This document shows positions 1 through 7,029 of a DNA stretch of 8,427 nucleotides, in pieces. The notes beneath the pieces were generated by a model. The model did not search any database. It was not told the DNA's origin and saw only the letters and a list, made by a program, of their open reading frames with translations. The stretch covers positions 1 through 8,427 of the forward strand of contig JAGHTV010000517.1 of NCBI GenBank assembly GCA_018065165.1, read 5' to 3'. Made by a program: the position numbers and the translations under genes. Every line of letters begins with the position of its first letter. Position 1 is the first letter of the stretch. Origin of the DNA: Candidatus Sodaliphilus fimicaballi. GTDB taxonomy: Bacteria; Bacteroidota; Bacteroidia; Bacteroidales; Muribaculaceae.

Positions 1-14
1 ATTATGTATGAAAA

Positions 15-1253
15 TCAACTGTTGCTTTTATAGTATATTGTTGATGAGTTATTGGGATTAAAGAGATTATTTGCAGTCTCAATTACATCTTCTACAGTTA
101 CTTTGCGATAGCGGTCAACTTCGCAATTAAATAATGACGCATCACCGAGCAATTCATATTCACATAACTTTTGAGCCTTTTCTTGATATCCAATGTTATC
201 AAATAGCATTGCTGCATGGAATTTGTTTTTGCACTTTTCAAGCTCATAGGCAGTAATTCCATCTTTATAAAGTCTTGTCAATTCATTATCAATCATCTCT
301 TCGGCGTGGTCAAAGCTAATTCCATCATTTAGTTGTGCTCTGATAAGGAATAGTCCAGGTTCTATATTCCCTTCAATTGCTGCATCTAGTTCAGTAAATA
401 CATGAGACTTCGACATTATATTCTGGAAAAATCGAGCAGATTTTCCATTTGACAATATATCTGAAATCAAGTCGCACGAAGGATAATGACTTTCATTACG
501 GCCTGCCATATGGAATGCTTTGACAATCATGTTGCGAGGTACATCTCTACTAACGCAAAGTGTGCGTTTTTGAGTTTGTTGTGGCTCGGAGATATATGTC
601 CTGGGCTTAATATCAGCTGGTGCAATCTTTCCAAACCATTTATTAGCAAGTTTAATTGTTTCATCAAAAGTGATGTTGCCCGAAACGCACATTATGAGAT
701 TGTTAACCGCATAATGTTCTCTATAAAATTTTTTGATTTCATCAATGCTAACATCTGTGATATGACTTGTCTTTATGCCAATTGTGGGATATTTGTAGGG
801 ATGGATCTCGTAGGCTAAATCATGAAGCAAGTGCGAGATATCACCATAAGGTTCGTTTAAATATCGCTGCTTGAACTCCTCAACAACGACATCTTTCTGA
901 ATCCTAATACTTTCATCGCTTAATGAGAGGGCAATAAGACGATCGCTTTCGACCCACATTCCTGTCTCTATATTACATGCGGGTAGAGTCTCATAGTAGT
1001 TAGTCATGTCTACATTGGTCCAAGCGTTACTTACACCTCCTGCTGCTTGCAGTTCATCATCGTATGAAATAACATTCTTTGAGCCTGTAAACATAAGATG
1101 TTCCATAAGGTGGGCCAATCCTGTCATTGTAGGGAGCTCATCCTTAGAACCTACATTATATAGTAAATTTAGCGCTACCATTTTGGTAGCGCTATCATAG
1201 TGGTGTATTAATTTTAGTCCGTTATCTAACTGGACTTTATTAAATGTTATCAC
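15..1253 (-). CDS. M16 family zinc metallopeptidase (pitrilysin/insulinase-like)
   Basis: Predicted zinc-dependent peptidase that degrades peptides or small proteins. The N-terminal domain carries the inverted zinc motif HLMEH at residues 48-52 (ligands H48 and H52, catalytic base E51). The third ligand is expected in the VVVEEF segment, at E125 or E126. The C-terminal half resembles the second M16 domain, including the KLCEYELLGD stretch. At 412 residues it matches the short single-chain M16B type, whose members usually act as dimers. No signal peptide or membrane segment is visible, so a cytoplasmic location is inferred. The start is a GTG (complement of cac at 1251-1253) that overlaps the TGA stop of the upstream isomerase gene as GTGA, implying translational coupling. 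It is the last visible gene of a four-gene minus-strand unit; what lies beyond base 14 is unknown. Family assignment is firm, the substrate is not known. Confidence 0.93.
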   Translation of the reverse strand: MITFNKVQLDNGLKLIHHYDSATKMVALNLLYNVGSKDELPTMTGLAHLMEHLMFTGSKNVISYDDELQAAGGVSNAWTNVDMTNYYETLPACNIETGMWVESDRLIALSLSDESIRIQKDVVVEEFKQRYLNEPYGDISHLLHDLAYEIHPYKYPTIGIKTSHITDVSIDEIKKFYREHYAVNNLIMCVSGNITFDETIKLANKWFGKIAPADIKPRTYISEPQQTQKRTLCVSRDVPRNMIVKAFHMAGRNESHYPSCDLISDILSNGKSARFFQNIMSKSHVFTELDAAIEGNIEPGLFLIRAQLNDGISFDHAEEMIDNELTRLYKDGITAYELEKCKNKFHAAMLFDNIGYQEKAQKLCEYELLGDASLFNCEVDRYRKVTVEDVIETANNLFNPNNSSTIYYKSNS

Positions 1254-2107
1254 AATACCTTAGCTGAAATGATTTTAACATCATCTACCGGGCGGTCATT
1301 AACGCCAGTAGTTACATTCTGAATTTTGTCTACAATGTCAAGTCCCTTAACAACTTCGCCAAAAACGGTGTATTGACCATCAAGGTGAGGTGCACCGCCT
1401 ATAGTGCTATAGGTTTGACGCTGTTCCTCGGTAAACTTTGCAGGATCCTTGGCATATTCAGCCTCAACAAGAGGAATAAGTTCGTTTTGCAACTTTTCTA
1501 ATCCTGCCTGATCGCCATTGCGTTGCATCTCAATGATCTCATCGCGATGTTGCATTGCCAATGACTGGAAAATACTTTGTTTTTTGCCATATTCGAGACG
1601 TTGTTCCATCATGCGCATTTCATCTTCATTGCACACACGACCAGTTACAATATAAAATTGTGAACCAGAACTTGCACGCTCGGGGTTTACTTGGTCACCT
1701 GTGCGAGCTGCAGCAAGAGCACCTTTTTTATGGAAAAACTTAGGATATACAAACTCTGCAGGAATAGTATAATTGAGGTCACCAGCGCCAAGCATGTCAT
1801 CCTTTTTAGCATTCTTTGAACTGCCGTCACCGGTTTGAATCATGAAATCTTTTATTACCCTGTGGAATAATACACCATCATAATAACCTTCTTTAACAAG
1901 CTTAAGGAAGTTATCACGATGTTTAGGTGTTTCATTGTAAAGTTCTACTACTATATCGCCTAGAGATGTTTTAATCTCAACCTGAGTTCTTTTTTCGTTA
2001 TCCACTGTTGTATTGTTTTGTTGATTTGAATCGTTGTTATTTTTCATTGAGCATGATATAGTGGCCAACATAATAGCGCACAATATGTATATGTATTTCT
2101 TAGTCAT
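1250..2107 (-). CDS. Cyclophilin-type peptidyl-prolyl isomerase, probable lipoprotein
   Basis: Catalyses cis-trans isomerisation of prolyl bonds, probably assisting protein folding in the envelope. Residues 1-18 form a short basic then hydrophobic signal (MTKKYIYILCAIMLATIS), followed by C19, a likely lipid-modified cysteine, although the lipobox (TISC) is loose. A low-complexity Asn/Gln linker runs to about residue 40. The cyclophilin fold starts near 42, with the catalytic FHR at 81-83, F88 and Q91, and GSQF at 148-151. An insertion of about 80 charged, probably helical residues (about 156-236) follows before the fold resumes at HLDGQYTVFG (241-250). The residues after C19 are not acidic, so the surface-export signal of Bacteroidota lipoproteins is not evident; a periplasm-facing anchor is more likely. 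It lies 12 bases after the 124-residue gene and overlaps the M16 gene by four bases. Confidence 0.92.
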   Translation of the reverse strand: MTKKYIYILCAIMLATISCSMKNNNDSNQQNNTTVDNEKRTQVEIKTSLGDIVVELYNETPKHRDNFLKLVKEGYYDGVLFHRVIKDFMIQTGDGSSKNAKKDDMLGAGDLNYTIPAEFVYPKFFHKKGALAAARTGDQVNPERASSGSQFYIVTGRVCNEDEMRMMEQRLEYGKKQSIFQSLAMQHRDEIIEMQRNGDQAGLEKLQNELIPLVEAEYAKDPAKFTEEQRQTYSTIGGAPHLDGQYTVFGEVVKGLDIVDKIQNVTTGVNDRPVDDVKIISAKVL

Positions 2108-2119
2108 ATCTATGATTTG

Positions 2120-2494
2120 TTAAATTCCTGTAGGATATAGTCGCTTGTAAATGCGGCGGAAGTTATCATCAGATGCGATTAGTTCACTTGCGTTCTCTTT
2201 ATAGTCCTTCCCCCAGATTGATGAAGCTAGGTCGGCAAGATAAGCGCGATCTTTGTCTTTTGAAATAGCCGCTTTAATAAGCAAGTCAATAGGTGTTGCA
2301 AATTTTACTTTGTCGATTGCATTAAGGTATCGTGCTGCACTTACAACAAATTGTCCATTACGGTCAACTGCAATGATATTTTCAATAAGATCGTTAATAT
2401 CATTGTCAATATCATTAATGTTATTTGCAATATACTCATATGTAACTAACCCATTGGGGTCATTTTTGAGTTTCTTTTTTTGCGATTCGTCCAT
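2120..2494 (-). CDS. Conserved-looking hypothetical protein, 124 residues
   Basis: I do not recognise this family. The protein is soluble and strongly charged, with a lysine-rich start (KKKLK at residues 6-10), an Ile/Asn/Asp-rich helical stretch around residues 22-42 (NNINDIDNDINDLIEN), and a basic, aromatic end (RRIYKRLYPTGI). There is no signal peptide, membrane segment or recognisable catalytic motif. The Ile/Asp/Asn stretch is encoded by an imperfect 12-base direct repeat (about 2394-2417). The gene sits 17 bases after the TerB-like gene and 12 bases before the isomerase gene on the same strand, so it is very likely co-transcribed with both. The reading frame is well placed and uncontested by the other strand, which supports a real gene. 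The proximity hints at a partner of the TerB-like protein, but that is inference only. Confidence 0.75.
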   Translation of the reverse strand: MDESQKKKLKNDPNGLVTYEYIANNINDIDNDINDLIENIIAVDRNGQFVVSAARYLNAIDKVKFATPIDLLIKAAISKDKDRAYLADLASSIWGKDYKENASELIASDDNFRRIYKRLYPTGI

Positions 2495-2511
2495 TTTTAT
2501 AATGTTATTAT

Positions 2512-2850
2512 TTATTCATATTTTGATAAAATCACGTCAAGCCCTGTTAGCTTGCATATTGAGTTGAGTAGACTGATCTCAACAGGCTTTACATCTCCGT
2601 CGGCATCAATAATACGAGTAAGTAATTTGCCTACTTCAAATTTCTGCTGATCAGTCATTTTCTTAACAACATCAATCGCATATTCCACTTTCAATGCTTT
2701 ACCCATTTCAAAGATATCTTGTGAAATATGTAATTCATTATTGATTATATTAGACACTGTCAATTCTTCAACAGAAACGACATTGTCAATATTAATCATC
2801 TCGATGATTAAGCTAATGATAGAAGCTTTTTGGATGTCAGTATAACTCAT
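2512..2850 (-). CDS. TerB-like small helical protein
   Basis: A 112-residue, probably all-helical cytoplasmic protein. It has two similar halves: an acidic turn at residues 21-30 (IDNVVSVEEL) and a better-preserved one at 82-95 (DADGDVKPVEISLL, with D82, D84 and E91). Two acidic D-x-D-G...E motifs in helical repeats are the pattern of the TerB family, whose acidic residues bind metal ions in characterised members. The first half here is degenerate, lacking the glycine. TerB-like domains occur in many contexts besides tellurite resistance, and no ter genes are visible here, so resistance should not be assumed. It is the first gene of the four-gene minus-strand unit, preceded by a promoter-like box at 2875-2882. 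A distant EF-hand-like reading of the C-terminal motif is an alternative. Confidence 0.68.
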   Translation of the reverse strand: MSYTDIQKASIISLIIEMINIDNVVSVEELTVSNIINNELHISQDIFEMGKALKVEYAIDVVKKMTDQQKFEVGKLLTRIIDADGDVKPVEISLLNSICKLTGLDVILSKYE

Positions 2851-2874
2851 TTATATAAACATTTGTTTACTTTG

Positions 2875-2882
2875 CAAAGTTA
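2875..2882 (-). promoter_or_regulatory. Probable -7 promoter box for the TerB-like/isomerase/M16 unit
   Basis: On the minus strand this reads TAACTTTG, an exact match to the Bacteroidota -7 consensus TAnnTTTG. It lies 24 bases before the start codon at 2850, giving a short leader. No clean TTG is found about 20 bases upstream (the place holds TTCGTT), so the -33 element is weak. Confidence 0.55.
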
Positions 2883-2931
2883 ATTCTATTTGTTGATATA
2901 ACGAAATAGTTATTGAAAAAAATGTGTACAT

Positions 2932-2966
2932 AAAAAATGTACAACCCTTTGTTTGGATTGTACATT
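2932..2966 (-). terminator. Rho-independent terminator after ftsH
   Basis: A perfect 9-base inverted repeat (AATGTACAA at 2936-2944 and TTGTACATT at 2958-2966) encloses a 13-base spacer. Inside the stem two further C-G pairs can form after one mismatch, leaving a seven-base loop. Read on the minus strand, the hairpin is followed directly by six T residues (2937 down to 2932, two of them within the stem). It begins 24 bases past the ftsH stop. It separates the rsfS-ftsH unit from the four-gene unit further left. Confidence 0.8.
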
Positions 2967-2989
2967 ATATTTATGAAAGAATATTATTT

Positions 2990-4999
2990 TTACTCGTCTT
3001 TTTTGAAAGGAGGAGGAGCATCTACCCCACTATCTTCAGTAGCATCTTCGTTTCCTTCTGGATTATCTTCTATCTTAGATTCCGCCTTTTGCTTTGCTTC
3101 CTCATTAGCTTTGATGATTTCTTCGGTACGTGACGCCCACTTGCGTTTACCGAAGACACGTTCAACATCTTCAGTGAAGATTACCTCATTTGACAAAAGT
3201 AGTTCGGCGAGTTCGTGATGTCCTTCGGTGTATGTAGTAAGCATGTCTTTAGCTCGCTCATACTGTCCGTTAATTATTTCTTGAACTTCATTGTCAATTG
3301 ATTGGGCACGAGTTTCACTGTAAGGCTTAGTGAAACCGTATGATTGACCTGTTGAATCATAATATGATATATTAGGCAATTCATTACCCATACCATAATA
3401 TGTTACCATAGCATATGCAATCTTTGTTGCTCGCTCAAGATCGTTCAACGCTCCAGTGTCAATAAAACCAAGATACATCTCTTCGGCAACACGACCTGCC
3501 ATCAATGAGCATATTTCATCAAGCAGAGCCTGTTTTGGTACAATCTGACGCTCTTCAGGCATATACCAAGCAGCACCTAAAGCCTTGCCACGTGGTACAA
3601 TTGTAACTTTGATTAATGGACTTGCATATTGCAAATGCCAGCTAACGGTTGCGTGTCCAGCTTCATGCATAGCAATTGATCGGCGTTCTTCATCGGTGAT
3701 TATCTTTGACTTCTTTTCAAGACCACCGATAATCCTATCAATAGCATCCATAAAATCTTGGCGTTGAACTGCTTGCTTCTTGCGACGAGCGGCAATAAGT
3801 GCGGCCTCGTTACATACATTCGCAATATCGGCACCAGAGAAACCCGGAGTTTGGCGAGCCAACTGTTCAATATTTACACTTCCATCAGTCTTTACGTTGC
3901 GTAAGTGAACATTGAATATTTCTTGGCGATCAGTCAATTCGGGCAGTTCAACATATATCTGGCGATCAAAACGACCTGCACGCATGAGAGCCTTATCAAG
4001 AATGTCGGCACGGTTTGTTGCTGCAAGAATAATAACGCCACTATTGCTACCAAAACCATCCATCTCAGTGAGCAACTGGTTAAGGGTATTCTCGCGTTCA
4101 TCGTTAGAACTCATACCTACGTTCTTACCACGAGCACGACCCACGGCGTCAATCTCGTCGATGAATACGATACATGGTGCTTTCTCCTTTGCTTGACGGA
4201 ATAGGTCGCGAACTCGAGATGCACCCACACCTACAAACATCTCAACAAAGTCAGAGCCTGACATTGAGAAGAAAGGTACTTCGGCTTCGCCTGCAACGGC
4301 CTTGGCCAGCAGTGTTTTACCTGTTCCTGGAGGGCCAACGAGAAGGGCACCTTTAGGAATCTTACCGCCGAGTTTTGTGTAGTGTTGAGGGTTCTTGAGG
4401 AAGTCAACTATTTCAGCAATCTCAACCTTGGCTTCGGCCAAACCAGCAACATCCTTAAATGTCACATTAGTTGAGTTCTCCTTATCAAATAGTTTGGCTT
4501 TAGACTTGCCTACATTGAAGATTCCGCCGCCAGCTCCGGCTCCACCATTCATGCGTTTTGTGATGAGGATCCAGAAAACTATTAAAAGTATAATGGGACC
4601 AAATGCCCAAAGAATGTTGCTCAAGGCACCGGTTTTCTCATAACGTACTTTGCCCTTAAATACACCTGCCTGACGCCATTGGTCAATCTTTTGGTCTACA
4701 CCGGTTTTTGAACAGTTGGCACGAATCGAAGCCTTACGACCTGGTTGTGGAACATAAGACTTATATACTTTGGCAGCTAATGAGTCGCTAAGGATGGCTT
4801 CTACTTCGCTCTCGTCGCTATACACGACAATGCTCTCAACGCCTCCCTTGCTTACCCATGTTTCAAATTCACTCCAACTAACCTCTTGGTTGGCACTTTT
4901 GTCATTAAACATCCAAACACCTAGAATCATGGCAAGTACGATGCCATACATCCAGTAGATGTTGAACTTAAATTTGTTAGGCGACTTTATGTTTGGCAT
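2990..4999 (-). CDS. ftsH: ATP-dependent zinc metalloprotease FtsH
   Basis: Membrane-anchored AAA+ protease that extracts and degrades misfolded membrane proteins and short-lived regulators, acting as a hexamer at the inner membrane. Domains in order: membrane segment at about 15-31, periplasmic domain at about 35-125, second membrane segment at about 129-147, and a Gly-rich linker (151-159). The AAA+ module has Walker A GPPGTGKT at 222-229, pore loop FVG at 255-257, Walker B with D281 and E282, and arginine fingers R340 and R343. The protease domain has HEAGH at 445-449, with D520 (in TGALND) as the expected third zinc ligand. The C-terminal tail (about 630-669) is acidic and ends Pro-rich. 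The length of 669 is normal. It follows rsfS by 28 bases and ends before a strong terminator. The second-region-of-homology motif reads RAGRFDR, not RPGRFDR, a small variation that should not affect function. Confidence 0.99.
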   Translation of the reverse strand: MPNIKSPNKFKFNIYWMYGIVLAMILGVWMFNDKSANQEVSWSEFETWVSKGGVESIVVYSDESEVEAILSDSLAAKVYKSYVPQPGRKASIRANCSKTGVDQKIDQWRQAGVFKGKVRYEKTGALSNILWAFGPIILLIVFWILITKRMNGGAGAGGGIFNVGKSKAKLFDKENSTNVTFKDVAGLAEAKVEIAEIVDFLKNPQHYTKLGGKIPKGALLVGPPGTGKTLLAKAVAGEAEVPFFSMSGSDFVEMFVGVGASRVRDLFRQAKEKAPCIVFIDEIDAVGRARGKNVGMSSNDERENTLNQLLTEMDGFGSNSGVIILAATNRADILDKALMRAGRFDRQIYVELPELTDRQEIFNVHLRNVKTDGSVNIEQLARQTPGFSGADIANVCNEAALIAARRKKQAVQRQDFMDAIDRIIGGLEKKSKIITDEERRSIAMHEAGHATVSWHLQYASPLIKVTIVPRGKALGAAWYMPEERQIVPKQALLDEICSLMAGRVAEEMYLGFIDTGALNDLERATKIAYAMVTYYGMGNELPNISYYDSTGQSYGFTKPYSETRAQSIDNEVQEIINGQYERAKDMLTTYTEGHHELAELLLSNEVIFTEDVERVFGKRKWASRTEEIIKANEEAKQKAESKIEDNPEGNEDATEDSGVDAPPPFKKDE

Positions 5000-5027
5000 A
5001 AATCTTTTTAGTTAAATTGCACATTAT

Positions 5028-5399
5028 TTAATCCAAGTCAGGAATGTCAACTATCTTGGCATCATTCCATAGCTGCTCAAGACGATAACGTTCTCTTACA
5101 TCAGGTAAAAATACATGTGCATAAATCGTGCCATAGTCAATTACAATCCACTCTGAATTCTGATAACCATCATAATTGTAAGGGCGTACGCCTGTCTTTT
5201 CCTCGACATATTCTCTGATACTGTCAGCAATAGCATCTACCTGCATGCTAGAGTTACCATTGCAAATAACAAAGCCTTGTGCTGCAGCATATTCTATGCC
5301 GCTCATATCAACATGAGTGATTGACTTTCCTTTCTTCTCCTGAATGCCTTCTACAATTGCTTGTACAAGCACTGAATTATCTATTTCTTTATTCTTCAT
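5028..5399 (-). CDS. rsfS: Ribosome silencing factor RsfS
   Basis: RsfS (Iojap/DUF143 family) binds protein L14 (uL14) of the large ribosomal subunit and blocks subunit joining, lowering translation during starvation. The family signature is visible: GFVICNGNSSMQVDAIADSI at residues 42-61 corresponds to the conserved FVI.-GNS...V.AIA segment. WIVIDYGTIYAHVFLPDVRE (84-103), followed by YRLEQLW, corresponds to the conserved D-G...HVF.-R..Y.LE.LW end. The length of 123 is typical. The ATG at 5397-5399 starts just before the first helix, and a TAnnTTTG box lies 21 bases upstream. It is the first gene of a two-gene unit with ftsH; this pairing recurs in Bacteroidales. Confidence 0.96.
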   Translation of the reverse strand: MKNKEIDNSVLVQAIVEGIQEKKGKSITHVDMSGIEYAAAQGFVICNGNSSMQVDAIADSIREYVEEKTGVRPYNYDGYQNSEWIVIDYGTIYAHVFLPDVRERYRLEQLWNDAKIVDIPDLD

Positions 5400-5420
5400 A
5401 TTCTACTAAAAATTATTTTG

Positions 5421-5428
5421 CAAATATA
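5421..5428 (-). promoter_or_regulatory. Probable -7 promoter box for rsfS-ftsH
   Basis: On the minus strand this reads TATATTTG, an exact TAnnTTTG match, ending 21 bases before the rsfS start codon. No TTG stands at the ideal distance of about 20 bases upstream; the closest leave gaps of 9 and 13 bases. The call therefore rests on the -7 element and its position. Confidence 0.55.
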
Positions 5429-5509
5429 CATAAAAATCAAGCAATATTATAGTGTCTTAACAATTTTTGTATACTTACTTTGTTGGTTAGTGATTTTGCC
5501 GTTAAAAAC

Positions 5510-5540
5510 TTGTATTTACGGGCATTTTTTAGTAAATTTG
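5510..5540 (+). promoter_or_regulatory. Promoter of the yicC-gmk-nadD operon
   Basis: A TTG at 5510-5512 and a perfect TAAATTTG at 5533-5540 are separated by 20 bases, matching the Bacteroidota -33/-7 architecture (TTG, then TAnnTTTG). The predicted start of transcription falls a few bases beyond 5540, giving a leader of roughly 25-30 bases before the yicC ATG at 5575. It is divergent from the rsfS promoter, with about 80 bases between the two. Confidence 0.72.
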
Positions 5541-5574
5541 CCTAATTTTAGACAACTAATATAAATAAGAGCAT

Positions 5575-6453
5575 ATGATTTTATCAATGACAGGATTTGG
5601 TAAGGCTGTAAAAGTTTTTAATAACAAGAAAATTACAGTTGAAATTAAGTCTTTGAACAGCAAACAGGTCGATATGTCTGTAAGACTTCCTCAGGTGTAT
5701 CATGTTATAGAATTGGACTTGCGCAATAAGATTGCAACTGCCTTGCAAAGAGGTAAAATTGATGTTGTGGTATTTGTTGAGGCTAACGAAAATACTACCC
5801 CCATCAGCATCAATGTCCCTATGCTCAAGCAATACAAGGAGCAACTTACCACAATGGCAAAAGAACTTGAGATTTCATTGCCCGACGACTGGTATGCAAC
5901 ACTGTTGCGACTTCCTGATGCATTGAAAAACGAAGTCAATAACACTGAGGTTACCGATGAGGAATTACAAGCGGTTAAAGACTGTGTTGACGATGCAATT
6001 GCTGGCTTGACTGAATTCCGCGCTCAGGAAGGAGAACGACTTAAGACTTTCTTTGAAGAGAAAATTGAAGCAATACAGCAGTTGCTCAATGAGGTTCCCC
6101 AATATGAGGGCGTACGCGTTGAGAAAATTAAAGCCCGCATAATGGAGTCTCTTGCTAAACTGGAGAATATCAAGGTAGATAACAACCGCTTTGAGCAAGA
6201 ACTTATCTTCTATATTGAAAAACTCGATATTACAGAAGAAAAGATTCGTTTACAAAATCATCTTAATTACTTCCTTGATACTCTTAACAACGGTTCAGGC
6301 CAAGGCAAGAAGCTTGGTTTTATTAGCCAAGAGATGGGTCGCGAAATAAATACTACCGGTTCTAAGGCAAACGAAGCTGAACTTCAAAAGGTAGTTGTTA
6401 GAATGAAAGATCATCTTGAGCAAATCAAGGAACAAGTTCTTAATGTATTGTAA
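5575..6453 (+). CDS. yicC: YicC family endoribonuclease
   Basis: YicC/YloC family protein; characterised members are endoribonucleases, and the E. coli protein affects turnover of a small RNA. The N-terminal signature MILSMTGFGKA is followed by the EIKSLNSKQVDMSVRLP segment (residues 23-39), typical of the N-terminal YicC domain. The C-terminal DUF1732 domain ends with KKLGFISQEMGREINTTGSK (245-264), then AN and a helical tail ending EQVLNVL. The length of 292 is usual for the family. The middle (about 120-240) is rich in charged helices, as expected. It heads a plus-strand operon behind a clear promoter, and its TAA shares one base with the gmk start (TAATG), so translation is probably coupled. 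Association of yicC with gmk is common in bacteria. Confidence 0.96.
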   Translation: MILSMTGFGKAVKVFNNKKITVEIKSLNSKQVDMSVRLPQVYHVIELDLRNKIATALQRGKIDVVVFVEANENTTPISINVPMLKQYKEQLTTMAKELEISLPDDWYATLLRLPDALKNEVNNTEVTDEELQAVKDCVDDAIAGLTEFRAQEGERLKTFFEEKIEAIQQLLNEVPQYEGVRVEKIKARIMESLAKLENIKVDNNRFEQELIFYIEKLDITEEKIRLQNHLNYFLDTLNNGSGQGKKLGFISQEMGREINTTGSKANEAELQKVVVRMKDHLEQIKEQVLNVL

Positions 6454-7028
6454 TGGAAACAGGTAAGTTAATCATAATTTCAGCACCATCTGGCACAGGC
6501 ATGTCAACTATCATTAACTCAATTATTGATGATGAACGCCTGAAGTTGGAATTCTCTGTTTCGGCGACAACTCGCTCTCCTCGTGATGGCGAAAAAGATG
6601 GCGTCAGCTATTATTTCCTTACTGTTGAAAGGTTTAAGGAACTCATTGCCGAGGATGCTTTCGCTGAGTATGAAGAGGAATATGAAGGTCGCTATTATGG
6701 TACACTTAAAAGTGAAATTGAACGCATCAACAATGTTGGCAAAAATGTAATTCTTGATGTCGATGTGCTGGGTGGTATCAATGTAAAGAAATTATATGGT
6801 ACACATGCGCTGTCAATTTTCATTCAACCGCCCAGTGTTGAAGTGCTCAAGCAACGATTGCTCGCTCGTGCTACTGATTCTATTGAAGAAATTGAGAAGC
6901 GAATTAGCAAAGCTGAATTTGAGATCAGCCATGCTGACAAGTTTGATCGCAAAGTAATTAATGACAAACTCGAAACAGCTGTTAGCGATGTAAGAAATCT
7001 CATATTAGATTTTGTAACAAAGAATTAA
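6453..7028 (+). CDS. gmk: Guanylate kinase with altered Walker A lysine
   Basis: Converts GMP and ATP to GDP and ADP, an essential step in guanine nucleotide synthesis. Family features are nearly complete over 191 residues: a P-loop region at 10-20, the GMP-binding S-x-T-T-R-S-P-R motif (S37, T39, T40, R41, R44), Y53-Y54, the FAEYEEEYEGRYYGT stretch (70-84), DVDVLGG (102-108), IQPPS (124-128) and the lid region RATDSIEEIEKRI (139-151). The exception is the P-loop, which reads SAPSGTGMST: the Walker A lysine is methionine at codon 17 (ATG at 6501-6503). An AAG lysine codon would differ by one base. The rest shows no sign of decay. The start is fixed by the overlap with yicC and by the usual short leader before the first strand. 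The nadD start lies one base past the stop. Confidence 0.94.
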   Translation: METGKLIIISAPSGTGMSTIINSIIDDERLKLEFSVSATTRSPRDGEKDGVSYYFLTVERFKELIAEDAFAEYEEEYEGRYYGTLKSEIERINNVGKNVILDVDVLGGINVKKLYGTHALSIFIQPPSVEVLKQRLLARATDSIEEIEKRISKAEFEISHADKFDRKVINDKLETAVSDVRNLILDFVTKN

Positions 7029-7029
7029 A

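Noticed and set aside
1..14. Possible start or end of another gene at the left edge
   Set aside because: Fourteen bases past the M16 stop are too few to support any call.
2394..2417. Imperfect 12-base direct repeat (two units, about 10 of 12 identical)
   Set aside because: It lies inside a coding frame and simply encodes the Ile/Asn/Asp-rich stretch; with only two units it is not a tandem-repeat locus.
2512..2850. Tellurite resistance function for the TerB-like gene
   Set aside because: No other ter genes are present, and TerB-like folds are widespread outside tellurite resistance, so only the fold is claimed.
2937..3218. Open frames on the plus strand opposite the 3' end of ftsH
   Set aside because: They are antisense to a firmly identified gene or its terminator and have low-complexity, Phe/Ser-rich translations with no family resemblance.
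3905..4643. Several plus-strand open frames opposite the AAA+ domain of ftsH
   Set aside because: They mirror conserved ftsH codons on the other strand; the translations show no domain and no promoter or neighbour supports them.
5584..6198. Minus-strand open frames inside yicC
   Set aside because: They are fully contained in a well-supported gene and show no recognisable protein features.
6453..7028. Calling gmk a pseudogene because of the Walker A change
   Set aside because: The frame is full length, all other motifs are intact and the flanking spacing is normal; one residue is not enough, and a base error is possible.
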